Shown here piece after piece: positions 25,010 to 33,333 of a stretch of 64,000 nucleotides of DNA. The notes under the pieces are model-generated. The model saw nothing but the letters and a program-made list of their open reading frames with translations. It ran no database searches and was not told the origin of the DNA. This DNA is from Panax quinquefolius (lineage: Eukaryota > Streptophyta > Magnoliopsida > Apiales > Araliaceae), in assembly GCA_020205615.1 (NCBI GenBank), contig CM035165.1:91388005-91452004 (forward strand), in the 5' to 3' direction. Position 1 is the stretch's first letter. Each line of letters starts with the position of its first letter. Position numbers and translations under genes: made by a program.

Positions 25010-25400
25010 TTCTGTTATTCCATTCTTTATTATTACATTGGAATAACTCAGATATCTGTGAGCTACCCTAAACTTGGTGAAATTCTTCTGTTATTTCATT
25101 CTTTATCATTATGTTGGAATAACCTGTCTATGCGAAGTACCGCATGTATGGTAATTTCTGTTATTATTCCGTTCTTTATTATTCTGTTGGAACATCATGT
25201 CTATGTTTTATGCATGACCTGGTTCCGTTCTTTATTATTCTGTTGGAACATCCTGTCTGTGATTTACGTATGACCTGGTTCCATTATTTATCATTCTGTT
25301 GGAACATCCTGTCTGTGCGTTTATGCATGACCTGGTTCCGTTATTTATTATTCTGTTGGAAAAACCTGTATGTGCGATCTATCGCATGCCTGGTGATTTC
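25010..25400 (+). repeat. Array of about 60-bp repeats with inverted ends, in LTR
   Basis: Five to six repeats of ATTCCA/GTTCCG-TTCTTTATTATT-(A/C)TGTTGGAA(T/C), spaced about 60 bases apart. Each unit has an inverted pair (TTCC...GGAA) that could form a short hairpin. Counterparts lie at about 880-1260 and 19060-19420. Confidence 0.75.
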
Positions 25401-25669
25401 TTTTGTTATTCCATTCTTTATTATACTTAGTTGGTTAAAGTTTTGACTTCTATACTCCATGAAATTAGTAGAATATCCTTGATATTTGCGCTTCATCCAG
25501 TATCTTTCATGGAAATATTCTTCTGAGCATTCTTGAATTTTACTCAACAAAGAAGTATCATGTTGACAATTTGGACGTTATTGATTCCTGGATAAATTAA
25601 TTCTTGAACTTGTTTAATTGAATTCTTATATCATTGTCATCATCCTCATATTTATAATATGTTGAAAGT

Positions 25670-25910
25670 CATTTGTGGCCTGTAGTGCATAGATAGACTT
25701 GGTATGATTATGACCAGGGATTATTCGGTATAATCATGACCGTAATGTTACAAATGATGTGGTAAAAGTCCTCATTAGCCGTAGTGCATTGATGGACAGT
25801 TGTTGGCATGATCATGACCATTGATGAATACACAAATATCCTTGGCCCGTAGTGCATGGATAATTTGTGGTCGTGATACTAATGAATATCCTTGGCCGTA
25901 GTGCAGGGAT
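25670..25910 (+). repeat. GTAGTGCAT repeat array in LTR
   Basis: Four copies of a motif (TTGGCC)CGTAGTGCA-(T/G)-(A/G)-GAT lie in imperfect units with interspersed 'TGATTATGACC' / 'GATCATGACC' segments. The same array is present at 1605-1770, 17940-18175, 19730-19950 and, inverted, at 3715-3865. Confidence 0.75.
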
Positions 25911-26449
25911 GAGGTGGATTATTTATTAAGATGAGTTCCATCGATAAAAGAGATGAAAAACCTTTTAAATCATAAAAGATAGTAGATTTTATGATCTACT
26001 TGACTCTTTTAATGGATTGCTTGTTCCGCTGCAGTTAAACTTGATGTTTGTTATATTGTATCAGTTTAACACTGTTTAAGGCTAATGATAATTTATTCTG
26101 CATTATCTTAGTCATAATATTTCTTACTGGGCTAGTTGAGCTCACTCTTTCTTTCACTATTCTCTTCAGGAAATGAGAACGTAGCTGGGACGAGTCGGGG
26201 AACGGAGTGATGGTCCTAGATGGTGTATTAGTAGTCCTCACTATTCTGTTAAATAGTGTGATAATAAATGTAATGAGGACTCAATTGAGTGTGGATATTG
26301 TCTAGATGACAATATTTGTATTAAAACTCACAGCATTTGTTTTGTCATATTTTACACTACAGTTGTATAATTAAGATTGTATTTGTATTCTGTACCATGT
26401 ATTTGGCGACTCAGAATATGTGATGTATACCTATTTTGGGGGCGTCACA

Positions 26450-26454
26450 TCTTT
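26450..26454. repeat. Target site duplication TCTTT, right
   Basis: Exact copy of 15770-15774, directly after the 3' LTR end CACA. Confidence 0.85.
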
Positions 26455-26924
26455 CCTTTGGGTTTCAGAGAGAGCGTCGCAAATTTGAAAAACAACCATC
26501 ACACACAATTGTGAGAGGAGCACATACTGTCAATTCTTGACCGGTTTTAGTCGTGTAGTGTACTCCTTTTACAGTGCCCTTTTTCTCAATAAGAGATGTA
26601 ACAGTCCCTTGTTCCAGTCTTGCACTGAAAATTATATGGAATACTAGTTTAATAAAAAAGTTGAAGAAGAAATTCTGATTCCTAAACTAGGAGAATAGAG
26701 AAAAGGTAGTAAACAGTGAGATAACATATTGAAGGGAAAGGAAAAGTACTTGGAGAGTGTTGCAGCCTTCTCGCGCATTTGTTGTACAAAGCGACGGTTA
26801 TGAAAGCTTCTCCCGGCCACATCCGAATGGAAATCTTTCCAGGGGTAAGACAATCTAGTACTTTTCCCATCCTTAAAAAGAGCATATCCAAAAACTTCTT
26901 GAGCATCAATCTTATCTACACAAT
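26455..26924 (-). pseudogene. SQE: Squalene epoxidase (SQE) pseudogene, middle exons
   Basis: Two exons upstream of the retrotransposon insertion. Exon 26924-26750 (175 bp; acceptor GCAG, donor GT) encodes DCVDKIDAQEVFGYALFKDGK, then RLSYP, HSDVAGRSFHN and QQMREKAATL. Exon 26624-26461 (acceptor CAG) encodes ARLEQGTVTSLIEKKGTVKG, then TKTGQE and CDGCFSNLRRSL, followed by TGA where a Cys codon is usual, then N-P-K and a donor reading GA instead of GT. The protein joins onto VEIPS at 15671, so the gypsy element lies in the intron between. The N-terminal exons with the main FAD dinucleotide motif are not found to the right, where transposon sequence begins by about 26985. The tandem duplication breakpoint at 26483 lies inside the second exon. 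Confidence 0.88.
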
Positions 26925-26984
26925 CTGCACCAAAATAAATGTGAATTGTGTGTTCCAAATGTTTGTACTCTCATTCAAAGGCGT

Positions 26985-27840
26985 ATGTGACAAGACGGTA
27001 GCGTTGTTACGGTACCATGGCGAGTCATGGCGGTAGCGATCGCACAGACGCCTTAAAGCGATAAAGGCGACCGCCATTCATCAAGTCCTGAAAGCGACAA
27101 GTCATTTCTGATGTGCAATTTATATATTATTTATTTTACTTAACAAGTATATTGGCAATAAAATTTTATATACATTAAAACTCAAAATATAACACTATGG
27201 AATAACATTTTAAAGGCATAATTATGTAAATACTTATCAATAACAATCCAAAAAATAACACATTTGATATTAAAATTAATAAAAGAAATGAAGAATTCAA
27301 CAAACACCACATAGAAAATAAAGTTGCAACCAACCACCACAAATATGTAGTCTAATAACTAATAAAACACCACCATAGCAAGCCAAAATAATGTTTAGAC
27401 TCTCTACACTAGTCTAGACTCTAGAAACATCATTCAATCAAAATCATCATAGAAAAGGTCATCTCCATTTCTTCCACAAGAACTACTCTCATTCAAAGGC
27501 GTAAGTGGTGGTCTTTCTCCAAAATCATCCTCCTTATCTTCATCATCATTTGGAATTCTCTCCTCTTCATCAACTTCATTATCGAAGTCGAAATCTATCA
27601 ACCTTGATTACCTTGAAGTTGAACCACCGCCACGTCGAGAGTATGTCATTAGATTATTATTAGTATTAGCACGAGCACTTCTTGATGCCCGAATGACATT
27701 TTTCCCACAAAGTATACATCGCACGACATCCTTATTACTTAAATCCGGCCAATATCCATATTTCCAACCCGGATCGTTCGATCGTCCGAACCGGATTTGA
27801 AAATCTAAGTGATCTATCAAACGTATTTATATAAATATCA
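26985..27840 (-). pseudogene. hAT-like transposon remnant with a BED-type zinc-finger piece
   Basis: A minus-strand frame at 27820-27608 reads DPGWKYGYWPDLSNKDVVRCILCGKNV, similar to the BED/CxxC zinc finger at the N-terminus of plant hAT-type proteins; the second half with the His ligands is not recognisable. It is followed by an acidic tail (FDNEVDEEERIPNDDEDKEDDFGE). A GC-rich block with GGCG/CGCC inverted motifs at about 27010-27105 may be a transposon subterminal region. No transposase catalytic region is visible. Confidence 0.45.
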
Positions 27841-27849
27841 ATTGTGAAA

Positions 27850-29045
27850 CTATAAATTTAATTTGTCATACTTGAACACAGAGGCTACGGAGATATTCCT
27901 CTTAAGTAAGGTAATCGGACCATACGATTTCTCGAAAGTACTAAGTGACTTTATAACCAGTCACATAATAGATAAAATATTATCATATATTCTCTTAGTT
28001 AGACAAATATATTTGTTATATAAAGTTTTGTTTAAGCTGATTAAATTATTATACTTGAGAATTATTGTTTAAATTGATTTATTCATTTAATCACAAGTAT
28101 TTGAACATAAATTCATTCATAAAAACTTGTTAGAGCTATCTTAAATTAAATTTGCTTAAATCCATAGAAACACATTCTTTATTATAAAGAATAAATAATT
28201 TTTTATAAAGTTGCATTAAATTATTTATTTACTTTTCTGAAGCATCTTTTAACTAACACTTCAATTGCTTTATTTGCTTATTCAAGAATCACTTTTTCAC
28301 ACAAAATATAAAAGTTATTTAAAATTTTATAATTGTGCATAATTTACTTATTCGCTTATATAGAAGCATTATTTAATCAAAGCATAAATTACTATATGCT
28401 TATAAAGAAGCATTTTTTTTAAGTACAAAAGTCTTTGAAACTTTTATAAATATATTTGCTTTTATTGATATCTACTTATTTAAAGAAGCATTCTTTGTAA
28501 AATCATTTGTAAAAAGAAAGTTAGAGTTAGTTTATTTTATGTAGCTATGAGAAAAATGAGTAATTCTCCACCAAGACCAGAGTTTTAAAGAGGACAGCTG
28601 GAAATTGGGTCTCTAGTGAACTTGTGAGGTGAAGAAGAGGTTGTTGTTTCAAGACCAGCTCATAGAATAGAACTAAACTCAAAAGAAATACAACTAAACT
28701 TGAGGAGGAGCTGAGAACTTGTTGTCCAAGATAGAATAGTTGAGAATAATTAGAAATTTATTTATAAAACTTTGTAAAGGCTTCTCCGCCTATTGAAAGA
28801 GTTTTTATTACAGGAAGAAATAGGATCTCCAGTTCTGGAGAGAAGATTGAGACTGGATGTAGCAACATACATGAGATGTATGTTGTGAACCAGACAAATC
28901 TCAGTGCATTATGTGATTGAATTTTTACTGTTTTGCATATTAATTTCTATTACTGCAAATTAATTATCTAAAAATTCAAAAAGGCCTAAGATAAATTTTT
29001 AAATTTGTAATAAACTATTCAACCCCTTTCTAGAATATTATTGGA
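27850..29045 (+). repeat. Copia-like LTR sequence (SIRE-type 3' end)
   Basis: AT-rich sequence with repeated (G)CTTAT...AGAAGCATT motifs (28330-28500), then 'GTAAAGGCTTCTCCGCC' at 28775 and 'CTATTCAACCCCTTTCTAG' at 29016. Such segments typify the 3' half of plant Copia LTRs of the SIRE group. The left border is not defined and no partner LTR is present, so it may be a solo or truncated LTR set against the unrelated Copia gag on its right. Confidence 0.45.
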
Positions 29046-29048
29046 CTT

Positions 29049-30310
29049 TCAGACACATGATCCATCATCAAACAAAATTAAATATCTAGTGTTCATTAAT
29101 TGCCCAACACTCAACAAGTTATGTGCTAAACTTGGGACAAAGAAAACATTGTGAAGAAGTCTAACTTGACCATGATTAGTATCGATAGCTACTGTACCTT
29201 TCCCTTTAACCTGAATTTGCTTATTGTCTCCAAGTCTAATGTGCTTCCGTTGAGATTCATCAATTTCTTTGAACATTGATCTTGTTCCTAACATATGGTT
29301 AGAGCAACCACTGTCCACAAACCAAACACGACTTTCATCTTCGTTAACATTGCAATAGGCCATGAACGGTTATTCTCATCTTTGTTTTCCTCAGCATAGC
29401 TTGCTTGATTTTCTTTACTCTTGCAAAAATCATTTATGTCTAGAAACGATTACAAAAGGTGCACCGAGTCCTTTATCTTTGTTTGGCAGAAATCCTCTGT
29501 AACCTTTTTTTTTTGCTCAGATTGCCCATCAAATCGACCTACTGCTTTCGGCCATGAAAAATGCATTTGCCATGAAAAGCGTCTTTTGCCACGGAAAAAA
29601 CTTTTGCCTAAATCCTCTTCAGTAGTTCTTTCCTCTTGAAAAGGTGTTTCCCCCCTTCACTTAAAAATGCATTCTCCTCATTTTTCTCAAGCTGATTTAT
29701 TTAGTGTTGTTTCATAGCTAGCAAAGAACCCATTAGTTCATCAAATGAAAAAATAGACAAGTCTTTAAATTCCCCGATCGCAGCAACAACATGATCAAAT
29801 TTTTTAGTCAAGCTCCTTAAAACTTTGGCAACAATAGTTTTATCAGAAATTTCTTCACCATATGACCTCACTTGATTAACAATTGTTGTAGCTCTAGATA
29901 AAAAATGTTGGACTGATTCATCGTCTTTCATAAATAAAGTTTCAAATTCACAACGAAAAGATTGGAGTTTCACGGTAATTACCTTTGATGAACCTAGAAA
30001 CTCATTTTTTAGAGTCATCCAAGCTTCTTTTGAAGTCTCTCGCTTATACTATTTTGAAAAAATGGTGTCATGAAACACTTCTTTGAAAGAAGAACAAAGC
30101 TTTTGAATCACTTTTTTGGTTTCTCTATCGTCATCTTCATTATTCATTCTCAACCAAGTTCCAAAGCTCCTGTGATCTGAACAGAGTTTTCATTTTGATG
30201 CTCCAAAATTGGTAGCATTCACCTTTGAAAATAGGAATCAAATGTTGAGATGTGTTCATGGAGGTACCATTGGCAGCCATGATAGCAACTCCCAAATGAA
30301 AGAACCTAGG
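29049..30310 (-). pseudogene. Copia-type gag and protease fragment (UBN2 type)
   Basis: In coding order: from about 30282, MAANGTSMNTS..LIPIFKGECYQFWSIKMKTLFRSQELWNLVE, then after frame breaks 30018-29701 MTLKNEFLGSSKV..RCEFETLFMKDDESVQHFLSRATTIVNQVR..DKTIVAKVLRSLTKKFDHVVAAIGE, the UBN2 gag domain; a basic low-complexity zone; and 29363-29049 with VWFVDSGCSNHMLG, the Copia protease active site, and LLSVGQL. Integrase, RT and RNase H are absent: homology ends at 29049, where the LTR-like block begins. Copy B (50621-51880) differs by a few indels. Confidence 0.8.
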
Positions 30311-30580
30311 ATTTGATATCAATTTGTTGGAATATAGATAGGAAGAGAAAAAAAAAGAGCTGAAAAATAAGATAAATATTATGCTGAAAAATAATGTTAG
30401 TTGCTTGATTTTTATTCTGAACATAGCAGGCCTTTTATAGGCTTACAATGATAACTGAACTCCTATTAATCTCAACTAAAAAGAGAAAAATCTGGAAAAG
30501 ATATTAACAACCTAAAGGGTCATGGAACATGACCTTGTTGAAAGAAAAAAAAAACTTTGACTAAAAACAAGCAACAGAAA
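30311..30580 (-). promoter_or_regulatory. Copia-element leader / LTR promoter next to the TPS stop codon
   Basis: On the minus strand a TATA-like motif (CTATAAAAGG, 30432-30441) lies about 150 bases before the gag start, and ...CCAACA followed by AATTGATATCAAATCC at about 30320 looks like an LTR end plus a degenerate primer binding site. It begins within about 20 bases after the TPS stop codon at 30590, so the element lies in the presumed 3' UTR of TPS copy A. Confidence 0.45.
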
Positions 30581-30589
30581 ATGACCAAG

Positions 30590-33290
30590 TCATATGGCTA
30601 TGGGATTGACAAACAATGAGATAACATGGTCCTTCAGCACTTTCTCTGGGTGAGAGTATCCATCCTCCTCCTTGTAAACAACATCCAAAATTCGAGTAAG
30701 GTTGAGAACCCGAATGACAATCTGCATGGGGACAGCAGTTGGCCTGAGACATTCCTTATTTATATCCTTCCATGAATTTTCAATCCTTTTGAAAAATTCA
30801 GACTACTATCTCTTCCTTTGTACCTCCATGCTCCTTCATGTAGCATTCGATCCTCATGAGCAACATGTCCCTTTGTTGTTCCTCCTACAAAGTTTGAGAG
30901 CCTTTAGAGAGAATTGAACATACAAGTGACATTAATGCTACGTTTAGATTAAAGAATAGAATAAAGAGTGGAATGATTCATTATATTATAGTTGGAATGA
31001 GTTATTCCATATGTTTTCCCTCTTCCAAAGAACCAAACACAATATTTTTCATTCCATATGAATGAGTCATTACATTCTCACCTTCATTACTCCAATACAA
31101 ACGTATAGCATAAGATCTTTAAGCTTCTGTAAATAAAACTTTCTTGCAACTGGTGTGTAATAACTATGTAAGTGAAGGTATTTTAGGTAATTTCACTTGC
31201 ACATGATTAGTGTATGATGAAGAGGAAATATTGGAGCCAATATAAACAGTATATACCCTTTAAAGACTAAATTGCCCTTCATTTTGAGTCTTGTGACTTA
31301 TTCTGACAAGAAATACTAAATCGTCGCCAGGAGATCTTATTTATAGAAACTCAAGCGTAGTAATCTTTAATTTCTTAAAATTAAAATATTAGAAAAAAAG
31401 ATAAACAAATATTTGCGTTGGATCTTGATTTCAGAAAGTTTAAAATTGACAGTTTATTTCGAACGTCTATAAAATTAAGTTGTATTTATATAGCTGAGAG
31501 TTATTGCAACTCTACTATATAAAATACAATTTAATTTTATAAACGCTCAAAATTAACTGTCCATTTTAAACTATCCGAAATCAAAATCCGGTTTTGTGTG
31601 TGTTGGATATACGAGTGAATACCTCATGAGTCCTTATGTCATCGATAAGCCGGCCAATTGTGTTTGAAGCAACAAGGCATTGAGGTTTCTTTGCTGCCCA
31701 GTCAAATGCCTGAATAGTAGCAACTTCTCCCATGCCCATAATGGATGATATTCCATGCAAGAAATTAGAACCAGTAACTAAAGCATTGGCCATATACTCA
31801 TCAAATGATGGAACATATTTTTCATGAAACCACTTGGCCTCCAGAAAATGGCACCTCGTGACTTCCTTGAACTAATGTGAGTGATGACAAAATCACGGAA
31901 TCAAAAAAAAATGTTAATTAGTAGAGATGTAAAATTAATCTGCATAAAGTACGAGAAGATCCCCAGGGGGTTGGAAAGGGGGAATTGTACGTACTTCCTC
32001 CAGTTTAAATATATAACTCAAAATTGGGATTAGGATGCCCTCTCCTCTAGTTTCTCTCAATACACATTTAGCGACATAAATATTATATTTAGTGACAAAA
32101 TAATCATCGAGACAATAAAATTTGCGTCGCTAAAGATTGTGTACGTAAATGTGTATTGAGAGAAATTAGAGGTCAAATTATAATCCTCAAAATTGATAGA
32201 ATTGGACAATATATTTATAAAAATTATAAACTATCTAAAAAGACTATTGATTACAAAATTAAAGATTCTTTCTTCTTTTTTCTTTTTTCTTTTTAAAAAA
32301 AAAGTTTGAATGAATCTCATCAATTTTAGCTTTAAAAAAATCGAATATAAATTTTAAAAAGTCAATTTTGGTCTTATAATTTGGAAGTTATATAGCAGTC
32401 AAGTCTTACTGCTTCTTTTGAATACTCAGCCCCATATGATCTTCCTTCCTTGGACAATTCTTTGTTTAGCTCTTGGTAGACATTTAACTTAGCTCTATAT
32501 AAGAGCTTCATGTAATCTGGAAGTTCCTCAATGGCGCTCATATCCCACCTAACAACAATACATGTACTCATCAGCCTATGCACATTTCATTTCGTTGGTA
32601 TGATCAAAATAATAAGTAAGGCAAAATGCAATTTATCACGTTTTTACTCTTCAACACTTGTAGTTAAAAATCCCTATAAGTTTGTCCATGACTAATCATC
32701 GAGGTACGGTCGGACGCTCGAAATGTGGATCACCTCTCTCAAGAAAGTTTACGCATCCACAAGGGTTGAAATCGAGATCTCTTGCTTAAGCGAGTTAAAT
32801 CTTAAATTGGTACTGCTTTTTTTAACTATATATTCAATACTAAATTTCAGCCGGAAGATGGTGATCAATGGGCCTTGGGAAAAAAGAATAATAAATTTTA
32901 GCATTGGGAAAAAGAGAATAAATTTCAGTCTCTATTAGTTATATTATAAGTTTAATCAAATACATATTCTATATATGCAATCCGAAAGTGCAATATTGTC
33001 CATAATATTTGGTATGAAAACACTGTCCCCAGTATAACCCAATATTGACCCTACTAAAGAATTTCGATTTCATTAACTCGGTTGGTACCAACAATGTATA
33101 ACTTTATGGAGAATGGATAAATTAATATAAAAGCAACCTCATGGTCTGAAAGATTTTAATTATACCCAAGACATTGCATACTTACTTGAGTTCTAATATC
33201 ATATTAAGTAAGTAATCAACTCATTTTAAAGTTTTTAGACTATTAGAAGAAAATCAACAATGTGTATATCATGCTAATACCACTTCCCTA

Positions 33291-33333
<43 letters not shown>

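Larger units (their letters stand above)
15775..26449 (+). mobile_element. Ty3/gypsy LTR retrotransposon inserted in the SQE gene
   Basis: A complete insertion of 10.7 kb: 5' LTR 15775-20500 (enlarged by a nested LTR), primer binding site at 20502, gag and pol relics 20688-23760, polypurine tract 23761-23773, 3' LTR 23774-26449, and flanking TCTTT duplications. The internal part is only about 3.3 kb because most of RT and RNase H is missing. The 5' LTR starts TATGAGACCCC where the 3' LTR starts TGTGAGACCCC, and it contains a later insertion, so the element is not very young. Stops and frameshifts in gag and integrase make it non-autonomous. It sits in the SQE intron, a few bases from the end of the exon at 26455-26624. 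Confidence 0.92.
23774..26449 (+). repeat. 3' LTR of the SQE-inserted gypsy element (2676 bp)
   Basis: It starts TGTGAGACCCC and ends GGGGGCGTCACA. It holds TG-rich sequence and two (TA)n tracts in U3, a TATA box at 24819-24827, a purine-rich leader, a hairpin-type repeat array (25010-25400) and a GTAGTGCAT array (25670-25910). It is the uninterrupted reference copy for the family in this window. Confidence 0.92.

Noticed and set aside
25670..25910. CRISPR-like array of regular short repeats
   Set aside because: Repeats are imperfect, spacers are themselves related, the array lies inside a plant LTR and there are no cas genes.
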